Notes under the pieces: generated by a model
Told to the model about the DNA's origin: nothing
Databases searched by the model: none
Seen by the model: the letters and a program-made list of their open reading frames with translations, nothing else
Translations under genes and position numbers: made by a program
Shown: in pieces, positions 10,643 through 23,201 of the stretch
How the letters are laid out: each line of letters starts with the position of its first letter
How positions within the stretch are numbered: position 1 is the first letter of the stretch
Source of the DNA: Gnetum montanum
Lineage: Eukaryota > Streptophyta > Gnetopsida > Gnetales > Gnetaceae
Assembly (NCBI GenBank): GCA_015680685.1
Contig: MNCI01030156.1
Coordinates: 130,353-194,352, forward strand
Direction: 5' to 3'
Length of the DNA: 64,000 nt

Positions 10643-11736
10643 GATTCAAGGGTAGAATGTATGGAAAGGGTTGGGAGATCAAGAAGAAGATATTAAAGCT
10701 TGTAAGATGGCTTGCTAATTTATCAATTCAGCTACTTTGTTTTAATCCTATGAGATCTTTTATTTGCATTTTTTTTAGTTGCTTATCTAATGGTTTAGAT
10801 AGTATCATGCTTGAAATTTAATTTTTGGATTTATCCTAGGTTACTTTTATAGCTCTATTTTTGTGCAATATTAGACTCCTATTAATATTTTCCATAGAAG
10901 AGCTTATGTTCTTGAGAAGCTTCAAGAGAAATTTAATAGTAATATCTTAATGAAATTGCTCATTTTGAGCACAGCGAATCTAGGAAAATCTTTGATACTT
11001 TGATGGAACTGAAATAGCTTCTTTATTTTTAAAGTTTATTACCTTAGTATTTCAATTAAAAAATTTTCAAATTTTTTGAAAGCTCTATTGAATGCAATCT
11101 TTGACAACATTAACTAGCCAAAATAGATACTCATACTTTGTAGTTTATGTAGAATTTTTGGAAGTATAATAAGATTATCTTTTGTCAAATTGCTTGTTGA
11201 GCTTATAAGATTTGGAAAATTCATAGTTATTGAATTAGGAATAGCTTTATTGAGAAGTGTTTACTTGTATTAATTTTCTAAGTCCATTGAATCTCATTTT
11301 ATTTCTAGTTTTCTTGTGGAACTTTCTCTCTAGGAAAAATTAAGAGTAGATTGGTAGAATTGTGATTAAACAATTTTTCAAAATTTTATTTTTTACATGT
11401 ACCATAGAGACTATATAGACTAAGTGATTGAATAAAATAGGAATCTCTAACTCACAGTATTTGACAAATATAGTTGAATTTCTTTTATGATAGCTGATTA
11501 CAATATGATACACAACCTAACCATTTCAACATTTACAACAGCAAACACATACTCATGATTAGTTCATTTCATAACTTTTGAGTCTATTTGGAGGTATCTG
11601 GGCCTTGGTGTTGCCACAGACTAGTAAGCACCTAAACCTTGTTTGAAAAACACCTTCGATCTCGTGACTTCCCAAGGTCATGAAACTCGAAGGCCACCCA
11701 AAGTTGGCAAATTGAAATAGTCACCAATAGTTCTTT

Positions 11737-11754
11737 TGGTGCTAGAAGGATGGT
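11737..11754 (+). promoter_or_regulatory. primer-binding-site-like sequence of F
   Basis: TGGTGCTAGAAGGATGGT lies about 10 bases after the LTR end; 366-383 after LTR-a reads almost the same. It begins TGG as a tRNA-primed site should. The sequence after the G LTR (about 15796) is similar at 14 of 18 positions. I could not assign the tRNA. Confidence 0.35.
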
Positions 11755-11889
11755 ATGAACATTTGTTCCGAAGTTCATAAGTTAATAGCTTATCATAATT
11801 AAAAAGATTGATAGGCCTAGCACACCAATAGTTCTTTTTAGTGCTAGGAGGGCTTGAAAGAAAAGGGTTTTTGAGTTTGAAACAAGTAG

Positions 11890-12341
11890 TAGAGTAAAAG
11901 CTAGAAGGATAAGAAGTTCACCTCTTCTGTTTAGTTTATCAGTAGCTTTAGCTCACGCAAATATTCAACACCAAGATCAAGCTTATGGGTTGCTTGTAAT
12001 AAATTTAAAGGATATGCCTTAAATTTGGTATTCAAACTTGCTAAGCAATAGTATTTCAAGTTGGGATGATATGAAAAGCCTTTTATTGGCCTAGCTTAGT
12101 AATCTATTGGATTAATAACAATTGTACTATGGGCTAGTACAAGCTAAGTAAGGGGTGAAGGAGATAGATTTGGATAATAATGCTACAAAGGAAAATGTGG
12201 GGGCTAAAGAAGTGGAAACATCAATAAAACAAGACGAAGAGAAGAAAGCTTGGGATTCATCAAGAATTAAGTATGAAAGAACCCAAGATAAGAGGATTCC
12301 TAAGAGGATCACTTTGACCACTCTCTTCTACTCTACTGAGT
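11890..12341 (+). pseudogene. gag-like fragment of F element, copy 2
   Basis: Collinear with 574-1038 and ending in the same Lys/Glu-rich tail (open from 12155 to 12343). Several codons open in copy 1 are stops here, for example in the segment matching F-x-AQL. Followed directly by 'gttttttaggaatgag', the uninterrupted equivalent of the E insertion site. Confidence 0.5.
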
Positions 12342-12390
12342 AGCTTATGCTATTGTTTCACTTGTACAATTTTTGTTTTTGTTTTTTAGG

Positions 12391-12879
12391 AATGAGGTTT
12401 TTGTACCATCAAACCTTAAGTTTGATGGGGATTTTCCTCAAAAAAGATTTACTACTTTCCACTGTAAAAAGTTCAATAAAAAGCTTCAATTATAGTTTAG
12501 TTTAAAATGAAGCTTGCATAAATTTCTTTAAGCATTTTAAGGAGGATAAAAATGTTATCATATTTTGGCCATTTCATGGAGTAGACTTTATAAAATAAAG
12601 CTAATAACTTATTAAGATGAAAATTAAATTGCCAAATTATTTTCTTATTGGATATTGGAAGATAGTAAGGTGGTAGACAAGAAATTAGATTATTTATTTA
12701 AAAAGGTAATGGTAAAAAAATGATAAATGAGAATTAGCTTGCAATGGCTATCATAAGATTGTTATGCATGATCCTAAAGGTCCCATCTCTATACATGAAA
12801 ATGCCAAAGGTGAAAAATGAGAGATTAATTGGTGGATAGATTGGCAAGGAGAACCAATGTTTGGCCACGTATGATAATT
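12391..12879 (+). other. F internal sequence, unrecognised, copy 2
   Basis: Matches 7879-8367. It contains the same short open pieces with different stops; the frame at 12403-12500 is open for about 30 codons. No family recognised. Confidence 0.45.
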
Positions 12880-13330
12880 ATGGAATTCTACAACTTAGAT
12901 ACCCTTGAGTTGGAAAACATTGGTTTCATCCACTTATCACAATTCATGGAAAGTTTGATAGTTTTAACTGAATTATATGGCATGTAATGCTTGAACTTGT
13001 GAAAGTTGTCAAAGTCTATAGGTAGATTATCAACTCTCACATATTTGTTCTTGAACAAGTGCTAGACTTTGCAAGGGCTTCCTGCATTCATAGGAAGCCT
13101 TTCAAAGCTAGTAAGACTCTATGTCTATGGTTGTTGGAAGCTATAAGTGCTACCTCCCTAACTAGAAATGCTTTAGGGCCATTGCCAAAATTTCCAAGAC
13201 CTACCTTATATAATTATCAACTCATGGGAGTTGACAGTATCGATGATCCCTGATTGCCATGTTTCCACTACAAAATTACCATCTGCTAAGGAAAATTTTA
13301 TCACATTAATAGCACCCAAGGAAAATCCTA
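12880..13330 (+). pseudogene. NLR leucine-rich-repeat fragment, captured, copy 2
   Basis: Same frame and repeats as 8368-8922. Three stops fall at the same codons in both copies (after the first LRR, before the GRLSTL repeat, and in the following 'C-stop-T'). The stop at 'TLQ-stop-LPA' in copy 1 is Gly here, and copy 2 has further private stops. The shared stops show that disabling changes predate separation of the two copies. Confidence 0.72.
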
Positions 13331-13998
13331 GCTTGAATGCATCTATTTATCAAGTTGTAGGAAGAACCACAACCACATTATGCAAAATAGTTACAGCTCA
13401 AAATGTGTAACAAAAATTATTTCCAATGTATAAACGTGTTGTTATAAGCCGCTCATTTTGGATGATATTATGTGTCAATTACGAAAGTTAAATCATCTAT
13501 TGCAGTCCCCTAGTTATGACATTGATTATAACTATTGGAACTTAAAACCTTTGGACTCAATGGAAGGAAAGTGTATGCTTTGTTTCATGGGAAAATCTTA
13601 TAGAACAATGTCTCTCTTTACTATACCACTATGCATATTAAACTCCTCCAATTCGACTATAGGGATAAAAGATGGATCACTATCAACGCTAAATGCATGA
13701 ATTTCCCTATCATATATTTTTGTCATCTACAACAAGCTAGCACCAAGATGAAGGTTCTCATCTCAAAGCACTCCCTGCATAGCTACAATGGCCACATGTA
13801 GAATTGTCAACAGTAGCTAGTGGAGCTTGTCACCATGGAACGGTAGAAAACCATGATTATGATAATGGTGGTTACTATCATGGCGATGGCTAAAGACTCC
13901 ATGGCATCTAGTAGTAGCAATAATAAGCCAAAATCATAGACATAGGAGGTGAGTGGTACTAACCAAGGATGACATGGACATAGATGACATAATAGAAA
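13331..13998 (+). other. F internal sequence after LRR, unrecognised, copy 2 left part
   Basis: Matches 8925-9480, including the open stretch at 13458-13700 with EGKC-x-x-CFMGK. The match is broken at 13998 by element G and resumes at 23202. Confidence 0.5.
13994..13998. repeat. target-site duplication of element G (left)
   Basis: AGAAA directly left of the G LTR; ACAAA at 23202-23206 directly right (4 of 5 match). In F copy 1 the uninterrupted site reads 'catagatagcacaagg' (about 9483-9498), in line with one insertion. Confidence 0.6.
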
Positions 13999-15789
13999 TG
14001 TTGATGTCAACCTTGCCCATGCTAGGCATGGGGCCATGATCAAAAATATCAACATTAATATTATTGAATGCTAGTAATCGATCTACAAAATTTCCAACAT
14101 CCTACAAAGACCCTAGATAAGAACACCTACCTATACTTCTATATTTTGCAAATGGATGATTTGTTCTCTCACCACAAGCTTCATACAACATTAAATGTGA
14201 GTCAATACAAGTTTATAGTTCATTCAATAAAAATAATTCAACAATGCAACCACTCTATTATTAGATACCAATAATTTTATGCCATAGACATTCATCATTA
14301 GTTAGGATCGGTAGTCATGATGCATACCAGTGTTATCAATGTTAGCAAGGTTTTAATATTATTTATATGTTAAGATGTTATCATTTTGTAATCAAAATTT
14401 ATACTTCATGCTAGCTAAGTAGATGGAATCTAAGGTGAAATTCCTATATTTAGTTTGACATGTTTTATATACACATTTTATGCTTCTATTTTCTTAAGAA
14501 TTTGAATTGCATTGATGTAGATTACTAAAGGAGTTACGTTGATGGTGGGAGAAATGTGGTAGCCCTAGGCATTACAAGAGTTACGTAATGACACCAAGTG
14601 GTGGAGAATATGGTGTGGTGGTGTCAAAAGTTAAAACATGATGGTTGATGTCGTAACAACCAAAGGATGGATGTGGGCATTGAGTGAGCACCACATTAGT
14701 AGCCACCATTAAAATAGGGGCAAAAGTCTATAGATAGGATCAAAGGGGTCTTCCCTCTCCCAATTTGTAGACAAGAGCTCTCTCATCTCGAGGAAGCCTC
14801 CTTTCTCTCTGGTGTGGTAACATGGTGGTGAATAGCAAGCCTTCCCTTTCCTGATCAGCAACTAGGAAACTTGTGACAGTGGTAGTACCTGTAGCAGCAA
14901 CAAATGATGCAAAAACTGTAGGAACAATGGTTGACGGCCTCTCTTTCAGCTACAGGAATGATGACTAGTGGCCTCTCTTCCATCTACAAACAATGACATT
15001 GACACTAGTGCTAGAGTTGACATGTGGCATAGCAGCAACACATGTAGGTAGTAGACATACACAATCGATGATAATGGATAGAGCTGCAAATTACAATGGT
15101 AGCATGTAACACGTGATAGTCTGATGGCAACATGGTAGTAGAAAACACCCTCGCTTATGTGCACGTGACACATGGTACATGTGGGTGACGCAGGGATGGT
15201 AATGAGTATGGTGGTAACAATGCATTACAGGTGACATTGATAGATAGTAGCACATGTGTGGCAAGCGCTACCAGTGACGGTAATAGGCAATGTAATGACA
15301 TCATCTTTGGGCCTCGCATTCTTTCAACTACAATGCCATGTGGCTATCCATGATGGTAGAGGAGGTGCCTGTGGATGATTACAAGTAGCATTAGCAAGAA
15401 ATGGTAGTGCACAAGATCTTAGGTCTTCCTCTCTCTCTCTCTCTCTCTCCATGGGATAGTAGCAATGTGTGACAAGTCTTTCTCTCTGGCGATGGTTAAG
15501 GTCTTCCTCCTTAGCAATGGGCACCATTGGCATGATGACATACCTATAGTGGTAAGAGACCAGGAAAAAATTTAAATTTACTGTATTTTTCATTTAGTCT
15601 AGAAATTCAAGATAGTTGCTCAAAGCCCCTTGATTTTTTAGTTTACTTTATTTTGGAACATCACATAACCCTCTCTAGCTGAGACTATTCCAAGCTTTTT
15701 ATACCCATATGAGAGGTGCCCTAGGCAATAGTCTCCTTAAATAAGTTTTTTTTTCGAGTGTTGATGCGTCCAAAGTTTACACATCAACA
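13999..15789 (+). repeat. 5' LTR of element G
   Basis: 1791 bp with perfect 8 bp inverted tips TGTTGATG/CATCAACA. It contains a (CT)n run at 15429-15449 and GGTG/CACC-rich stretches. Open reading frames inside (for example 15324-15593 minus) are low-complexity and not shared intact by the other LTR. Confidence 0.9.
15429..15449 (+). repeat. (CT)n microsatellite in G LTR
   Basis: About ten CT units. The 3' LTR has only a short run at 22850-22860, so the array expanded or contracted after insertion. Confidence 0.9.
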
Positions 15790-16068
15790 CCTTTTTGATG
15801 TTAGAAGAAGGGTCATTTTTTTTACCTTTATTTTTCATTTTCAAAAATATTATCAATTTTCTGCCATTTTCTGGTTCCTATTCTATTTTCATTTTTCTTG
15901 TTTCATTCTTATCTTAAAATTTTTGTTTCCCTAAATTTTATTTTCCTTTCTTGCAAACCTCTATCTCCAAACCCTTTATTTTCTACCATTTTCTTGAAAA
16001 TTTGATCTTTCTCATTTTTTGAAAATTATCATTACAGGAATCCTATTTTCAAATTTCTAAACCCTCAT
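15790..16068 (+). other. leader of element G, left of solo LTR H
   Basis: Directly after the LTR comes 'ccttttTGATGTTAGAAGAAGGGT', in the primer-binding position but not matched to a tRNA I can name. The remainder is pyrimidine-rich AT sequence with no gene. Confidence 0.4.
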
Positions 16069-16906
16069 TGATGAGTCACAATATTAGGCCCCCAATATTA
16101 GACCCTCGATATCAAATATGCAATATTGGAGGTACCGAAGTAATATTAGAAATGTGATGTTGAAGCCTGTCTCATTGCCTATAAATAAGAGATTGGGACA
16201 CTTGGTTTGGAGTTAGTTTTTTAGTCCCTTAGCCGAACTCTTGTAGTTTTTCCCTTTCAGAGTTAGAATTATTTCTGAGTGCCCGCATTAGGAGTCATAA
16301 AGTGAACGGATCTTTATTTGAGCATTGTGTACCTGAGCACACCTTGTGATTGGAAATAAAGATGAACTTTATGATAAACCTTGCAACATTTAGAATAGCT
16401 TAATTATTGCATTTCATGTTATTTACTATTATTCGATGCTTTCAATAGTTAATCAATGTTATTTCCATTGAATTGTTAATCATCAATGAATTAACACACT
16501 CAACACAACCACTTCGAGCATATGTGGAACACTTGGTAACCCAGTAACGATTAGTGTTTGGTAATCCTAGTAGTGTTACACTAGTTTAGGATGTGTCTAA
16601 ACGGATGCTAGTGTTAGGACTAGTTAGAGAATAGTTGATTAGTTAAATCAAATCAGTTACTAAATTATTTCATTTCCCTATTTTAAGCGCCAAGAACATA
16701 AAACATAAAAAGCATAAAAATCATATACCTCAAGTTTACTTAATCATACAATTGTGACTTACAAGTAATCTTGGGAAGACAACGATCACATAACCCATCC
16801 TTGTTCTGTGTAAGCACATAAGCACTTAATCCTTGGAGTTCGATTGGATCACATGTGAACTCTCATATTTGTATAGTTGGACGTAGGGAAACCTAGCTGC
16901 TCATCA
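16069..16906 (+). mobile_element. solo LTR H of the A/B/C/D/E family, inside G leader
   Basis: 838 bp starting TGATGAG and ending CTCATCA, with the family motifs in order: 'aatattagg' words, TATA box 'tataaataag' (16180), 'gaacggatctttatt', 'aataaagatgaac', 'cgcttcgagcat'-like word, 'ttacttaatcatacaa' and 'cttggagttcgattggatc'. No second LTR or internal sequence is nearby, so it is a solo LTR, as left by LTR-LTR recombination. The flanking pentamers CTCAT/CCTGT are not a convincing TSD. Confidence 0.8.
16180..16189 (+). promoter_or_regulatory. TATA box of solo LTR H
   Basis: TATAAATAAG, in the same context (followed by 'aga' and a pyrimidine-rich stretch) as in elements A, C and D. It could drive transcription inside G. 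Confidence 0.5.
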
Positions 16907-17283
16907 CCTGTCCCATTTTTAGATTTGTGTTTTGGTGATCCTTAATTGAGTCTCAATTTTGGTAAGGTGACTTTACTATTTTCCTTTTAAATTTTATAAA
17001 TATTACAATTTCATGCATTTATTTTTCTTTTTAAATTTTTTAATAGCATATTTTAGTGTTTTTTTGTTAAAAAATATTATTATTTCAATTTTATTTTTTT
17101 ATTTTACTTAATTTTATAGCTTTATTTTAGCATTTATATTCTATAATTCTTGTTTTATGAGCAAACACCCAACAAGAATTATTTACCTCTACTCCTAACT
17201 AACCAACTACTCATCACTTTACATTAAGGAAACAATGAGCTTCATGTTTTCCAAGTTTTATTCCTAGAAGATCTCATACTAGA
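16907..17283 (+). other. leader of element G, right of solo LTR H
   Basis: AT-rich leader before gag with long T runs. No gene seen. Confidence 0.4.
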
Positions 17284-18810
17284 ATGGCAACTACTCAACC
17301 CTCAACTCCCTTGGTAAGTAACCCCTTCAACTTCACCAACTACCATGATGTTCTGAAATCCCTCCAGAACATACATTTGTTCTTCAATCTAACAACCCTT
17401 ACTAGTGATGCCCACCAACATATACAATGTTTTGAAACCTTACTAGGGATCCATAACATTATACAAAACAATGTAGCATGTAGGGTATTTGTGATAACTT
17501 TTAGAATCAAAGCCACCTAAAGGTTTTTGATGCTCCCTAATGCCTCCATCGACTCATGGAAAGAATTCAAAAATAAGTTGTTGCTTCAATTTGACAAGTT
17601 CACTAGCTCGGCCATAGCATCAAGCAATTTTACAAGCTTGAGAAAAATACATGGGGAAAATGTCCATGACTACAACTAACAATTCCTCCATCAACTTGCC
17701 TATGTGCCAAATGAGATGCATCCACAACTTGGTGGCATTCTTAATTTTTACTTGTCCACCATTGAACCATTATTTTCCTATGCCATCAAATCTAATTCTA
17801 ACATAACAAAAATACAAGAAGCGATAGCTAAATCCATTGAGTTAGAAAAAATTACCCTCATGAATAGCATTCAAACCCAATTTGGGATGATGAGCATTAA
17901 TAACCCAATGCAATCTAGTCCTCTATCTTTACCAACTTTTCCAATGACCAATACCATGTTTCAAGCTCCCATAACCTTTCAATTGACTCAACCTTAAAAC
18001 AATTATTTTGAAAGTTCCACCTCTTCTTCATTTCTATCATCCAACATTGGTTTGAATGATGACCAATAGAAGGCCTTAATTTAATCCATCATAAACCAAA
18101 ATAGGATATCTAATCTTGTTGAAGCCCCAAGTTAAACTCAAAATGAGATGACCCAGATATTAACTTCACTACAAAAAAATTCTAATGAAGTAGTTGAATT
18201 AAAGTGGAAAAACAACAAAGGTCTTATATAACCAAAAAAGCCAAGTACATCAATCAATGACAATTATTTTCATCTCCATAACACTAGGCAACACTCTAAG
18301 AAAACATGTCCTTAATTTCTAGCACTATATGGTGACAATGCCCAAAGTCAATAAAGCAATAAATTCCCAATTATGATCTTGAACATATTCCATGAAATCG
18401 AGAATGAAGAAGTTCCCTCATTGAAACAAGTATGGTAAGTGACCCCAACCCACATAACACTCGTTATTGTAGACTTAGTGACATTATGAACAACACACAA
18501 CAACTAACTAGGAATAATCCTTATATCCCTCCAAATAGAAGAATTCCTAGTCAAAATAACATGAACAACATGAACAATCAAACCATTCCATCCCAAGTAA
18601 ATGCCCCACAACAACCAAAACCCCCTTCTATACTTAAAATAACTTCACCTCAACAAGAAGCCAAAGATGAACATAAGACTTATGATCTAACGAAGGATTT
18701 GAAGAAAATTAAAGCCAACATTTCAGTGTATGATCTTTTACAATTTAACGAAATGAAAGATGTGATTCAAAAGCTAGTTCATGGACCTAAAACCACAAAA
18801 ACAAATCCCT
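17284..18810 (+). pseudogene. gag pseudogene of element G
   Basis: Starts MATTQPSTPL. The Retrotrans_gag core follows in the frame running through 17521-17700 (SW-x2-FKN-x-LLLQF, then ENVHDY) and 17704-17997 (LSTIEPLFSYAIKSN). A Gln/Asn/Pro-rich tail lies at 18432-18812. There is an in-frame stop at 17518, another before 17704 and a frameshift between 17997 and 18432. A Cys/His stretch around 18270-18310 may be a decayed zinc knuckle. Confidence 0.7.
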
Positions 18811-18879
18811 AATCCCTACAAGGCAAGTTCACTTCATAGAAATTCCTAACATGTTATTAATACAGAATGCAAACAATTC

Positions 18880-19331
18880 CATGTTAAGCAAGAAAGATCA
18901 ACCTCCTTTCCTAACAACTTTGATTATTTTAGGAAAGAACGTTCATAACTGTCTGATGATTTTGGTGCAATTATTAGTGTCATACCACTTAAGGTATGTA
19001 AGGCTTTAGGAGCACAAATGATACCACAAATGAAAAGTGTGATACAACTCGGTGGATCTAGCGTACTTGTAGTAGGATCATTAAAAGAAGTGAAAGTACA
19101 ACTTAAATAATATCTTGCATTTACATGTTATATAGATATCTTAGTAGTTGATATGTCACCCACATATGGTATGCTCTTATCTAGGACTTTGGAGCCAAGT
19201 TTGAGGGCTTCTTTAGGTTAGATTTCTTAGAACTATTAATCCCTATCAAAGGAAAATCTAAATATATGGTCATACCAAGAGAGCCTTTCTATAAATAGGT
19301 AGTTACAACCTTTAATCAGCAAAGTCAATCT
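18880..19331 (+). pseudogene. aspartic protease remnant of element G
   Basis: The frame through 18958 reads DFGAIISVIPLKVCKALG. This is the retroviral-type protease active-site block (D-S/T-G-A then hydrophobic strand), with Ser/Thr replaced by Phe. The catalytic Asp is kept. Stops follow at about 19110 and 19220. Confidence 0.7.
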
Positions 19332-20040
19332 TTGCAAAATCAAAACATTAACCTTTATATTGGAGTTATTGATGTTGAGCATGGTGAGCATGTTATAAAT
19401 GACCATGTGAGTGAAATTACAAAAACAAATCTTTTTTCTCATATAAATTCCACCAAACCTATCAAACTTCTAGAGAAGGTGAAGAAATCTATGAAGATAC
19501 CTTGCCTTATCACCAACATGATGGAAGTAGATTTTTTTTGGGTGATCCACCACCTTTAGGGGAGGACAAAGATATAAATGAGATCCTATCCCTTAAAAAA
19601 TTAGAAGGTGTGCCAAATTTTGATGACACATCCATTGAACATGTTCCTAGAGAAGTTGTATTTGATGACTTACCAAGACCTAGACCTAAGATTAAAATTT
19701 ATATGAAAGAAAAAATTGATGAACTTCTAGGATATAAAATTATTCATCTTATGAAACATTCAAATTTAGTGCCTAATAGAAAAAAAATGAGCATATTAGG
19801 ATTATGTCTTGATTTTCATAATCTTAATCATCAAAAAATTGTTAAATGATGGCTTAACAAGAAACATGTAGGTAAAATCTTTAAAATAGAAGATCTAGTA
19901 TTAAAAAGAGGTAGATCATTTGGTAAAACAAGTCTTCAAACTAAGTTCCCTCCTATGTGGCCAAGTACATTCCAAGTTACAGATGTCATTGGCCCCAATG
20001 TTCACAAAATTACTAATGTATGAGGACATAAGTCACCTAT
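19332..20040 (+). pseudogene. RT N-terminus joined to integrase C-terminus (G)
   Basis: 19502-19849 ends with LCLDFHNLN, the first conserved RT block (usually CVDFRDLN). Right after, from about 19850, the sequence reads NKKHVGKIFKIEDLVLKRG and then a P-x-W-x-S-T-F-x-V block, typical of the C-terminal chromatin/DNA-binding part of gypsy integrase. About 2 kb of pol (RT palm and YxDD, RNase H, integrase DDE core) is therefore missing at about 19845. A T-run near 19533 causes a frameshift. Confidence 0.72.
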
Positions 20041-21450
20041 AAATTTTAATGCATTTCATCTAAAGCATTTTTACTTAAGTGCCCCACATGGACACCTGAT
20101 AGATCCTTATTTGCATGTTTTCTTCCCCTTCACCATGCATTTCATTTGTATATAGTTGCATTTGCATATTTTCTTTGCATTTCCATCATTTCTTTCTTAG
20201 CATTTTGGTTTGATTTTTGTTTTTCATATGATTTTAATAATCATTATGATTGTTTGAGTTACTAAGCATTGGGTCATCATAACAATTGGAAAATAATGCA
20301 AGTATAATGCCTTATATATCCTATTACTATTACAAAAAATCTCCTTTATATTTTATATTTCAATAATGCTATGATTCTTCCCAATCTATTTCAAGGTTTT
20401 AGTTTATTTGTATGTTAGATTATGGAGGACATGATTTATGCTAACTTATCATGTAATCATCATGATCATGTGGGTGTAGAATAGGTGATGTTGGAGAATG
20501 GTTAACCATAATCACTGAGTAACCTTGGAAAATGTCATTTTCCCTTTCATAAGCCCCAATCCTTAAGTGTGATGATCCATGGCTACCCTATCATCAACAA
20601 GATGAAGTGTGTTCATGTCCACTTGAGAACCCTTAGCCACATAGGAGACCTACTATGATGCCATCGTATTGTAATTAAAGGCACATACATGAGGGTTGAG
20701 CTGCACCATGGGCAAATTTTCAAAAGGATAGTGCTCTTTGGTAATGCATCTAATCAGCTAGACTCATGTTTGAATTCCTACCTTAAGAATGAAGTACACC
20801 ATGAGCAAAGTCTCCTCAGAAAAGAAAAATAAGAAACAAAAAAAAAGGGATGAGAACCATGTTCATTGGTAGTGTAATATGTTTTTGAGTGTGATGGGGT
20901 TCGGCAGCTATCCTTACCCTAACCTCCATTCCCCTTTTAAGCTTATTTCCCCAAAATTCAAGAAAAGAAAAGAAAAGAAAATAATTTGTTTTCATCCATT
21001 CCCTTTCATTAAAAAAAAAAAGAGGAATCGCAAGGAAAAATCTAAAAGTTGTAGCTAGCCATGATCTAACATGAGTGTGTCCTCCTCATTAAGTTTGGCA
21101 TAAGTCTCGTGCTTAAAGTAGTCCACATACTTTCTACTTCTACCTTAAAAGAAGACTAGAAATGATATCTTAGTTATATTTTAATTATATATATATATAT
21201 ATAGTTAAAATAATAAATTGTATATTAAGGTTTTAATTAAATAAGATGGTGTGGTAAGGGTGGCCCGTGTCTAGTTCTTTCTTGATTATATGGTTATTTT
21301 AATCATGTTTAGATTAGTATAGTTTACTTTCAAGTTTTAATTTGTCCATTTTGTGATGTTTTTGATTCTCTATTTGTTGCATTTCCTTTTAAAATTTTCA
21401 TAGTTTTTGTTATCCTTGCACTTGCATGCAATTAAAGTTTGGAGACTAAG
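20041..21450 (+). other. 3' untranslated region of element G
   Basis: AT-rich with A-runs at 20820-20850 and 21010-21020. No coding frame recognised. The LTR-proximal end 'gtttggagactaag' is the likely polypurine-tract position. Confidence 0.5.
21185..21203. repeat. (AT)n microsatellite
   Basis: About nine AT units inside the G 3' region. Confidence 0.95.
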
Positions 21451-23201
21451 TGTTGATGTCAACCTCACGCATGCTAGGCAGGAGACCATGATCAACAATA
21501 TCAACATTGATATTGTTGAATGCTAGTAACTAATTTGCAAAATTTCCAACATCCTACATAGACCCTACATAAGGACACCTACCTATACTTCTATATTTTG
21601 CAAATGGATGATTTTTTTTCTCACCACAAGCTTCGTACAACATCAAATGCGAGTCAATACAAGTTTATAGCTCATTAAATAAAAAGAATTCAACCACCCA
21701 ACCACTCTATTACTAGATACCAATAATTTTATGCCATAAACATTCATCATTAGTTAGGATCAATAGTAATGATGCATGCCATTGTTATCAATGTTGGAAA
21801 GGTTTTAATATTATTTACATGTTAGATGTTATCAATTTGTATTCAAAATTTATACTTCATGCTAGCTAAGTAGATGGCATCTAAGATGAAATTCTTACAT
21901 TCAGTTTGACATGTTTTATATACACATTTTATGCTTCTATTTTCTTAAAAATTTGAATTTCATTGATACAAATTACTAAAGGAGTTATGTTGATGGTGGA
22001 AGAGACGTAGTGGACAATGTGGTAGCCTTGGGCATTATAGGAGTTGTGTAATAACCCATAGTGGTGGAGAATATGGCATGGTGGTGCTAGGAGTTACGAT
22101 GTGGTGGTTGACGTCATAACAGCCAAAGGGTGGACGTGGTCATTGAGTGAGCACCATGTTGGCAACCATTGTTAAAATAGGGGCAGAGGTCTACAGATAA
22201 GATTGAAGGGGTCTCCCCTCTCCCAATCAGCAAACAGGAGCTCTCTCATCTTGGGAACGCCTTCTTTCTCTCTGGTGCAGCGACATGATGGCAGACAATG
22301 GGCCTCCCCTTTCCCAAGTAATAGCTAGGAAACCTATGATGCCAGAAATACCCATAGCAGCAATGGACGATGCATGAGCTAGGGGAACGATGGTCGGTGG
22401 CCTCTCTTCTAACTACTAGAGAGGGAGGCCATGTGTGGTGTAGTGATGATGCATGTGTGCAACAAACATGCCTAGTAGATGATGATGAATAGAATTACAA
22501 ACTACAATGACAACATGCAACATGTAACAGTTTGACAATGGCATCAATGGCACTGCGATGGTAGTAGACACCCTCATCCATGTGCACATAATGCAAGGTA
22601 TGTACAGGTGACATGTAGATGGTAGCAAGCATGATGACAATAGTGCATTATAGGTGACTTTGGCAAATAGCAACATGTGCATGGTAGGCGTTGCTAGCAA
22701 CAGTAGTAGGCAACACGACAATGTCATCTTTGGGGCTCTCATTCTTTCTATTGTAGCATCACATGGCTCTCCATGGTAGTAGAGGAGATCCCTATGGATG
22801 ATTTCAAGTAGCATCAGTAAGCAACAGTGGTGAACAAGATCTTAAGTCTCCCTCTCTCTCTCCATGGAACAACAATAATGTGCAAAAGGTCTTCCTCTCG
22901 AGTAGTGGTTAGGATCTTCCTCTCTAGCAATGGGCACCACTAGCGTGATGATGAACCAGTGACAGTAAGAGACCAAGGAAAAATTTAAATTTACTATATT
23001 TTTTATTTATTCTGGAAATTCAAGACATTTGCTCAAAGCCCCTCGATTTTCCAATTTAATTTATTTTGGAATGTCAAATGGCCCTTTCTAGCTGAGACTA
23101 TTCTTGGGTTTTGTACCCATATGAGAGGCACCCTAGGAAATAGTCTCCTCAAACGAGTTTTTATTTCAAGTGTTGGTGTATCCAAAATTTATGCATCAAC
23201 A
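21451..23201 (+). repeat. 3' LTR of element G
   Basis: 1751 bp, same tips as 13999-15789. An extra stretch around 22015 and small indels separate the two copies. Confidence 0.9.

Larger units (their letters stand above)
10325..11726 (+). repeat. F-family LTR (LTR-b)
   Basis: About 1402 bp, collinear with 24045-25455 throughout and with 1-352 at its 3' end. It begins TGAGACACTT after the A/G-rich tract and ends near TCACCA. It carries a TATA box at 10634. The internal sequence on its right repeats the internal sequence right of LTR-a, so it is shared between two tandem units. Exact end base is uncertain. Confidence 0.72.
13999..23201 (+). mobile_element. LTR retrotransposon G (Ty3/gypsy), pol-deleted
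   Basis: LTRs 13999-15789 and 21451-23201 begin TGTTGATG and end CATCAACA and are collinear over about 1.75 kb. Internal order on the plus strand: leader containing solo LTR H, gag (17284-18810), aspartic protease (around 18958), RT N-terminal remnant, then directly the integrase C-terminal remnant. PR-RT-IN order marks Ty3/gypsy. RT palm, RNase H and the integrase core are missing. It is inserted in F copy 2. Confidence 0.88.

Noticed and set aside
13059-13253. Plus-strand 64-codon frame over the LRR copy 2
   Set aside because: Wrong frame for the LRR; the LRR reading is in the frame starting at 12880.
22416-22814. 132-codon minus-strand frame rich in Leu/His/Cys
   Set aside because: Lies in G's 3' LTR; the matching 5' LTR (14946-15173 region) does not keep the frame, and composition explains it.
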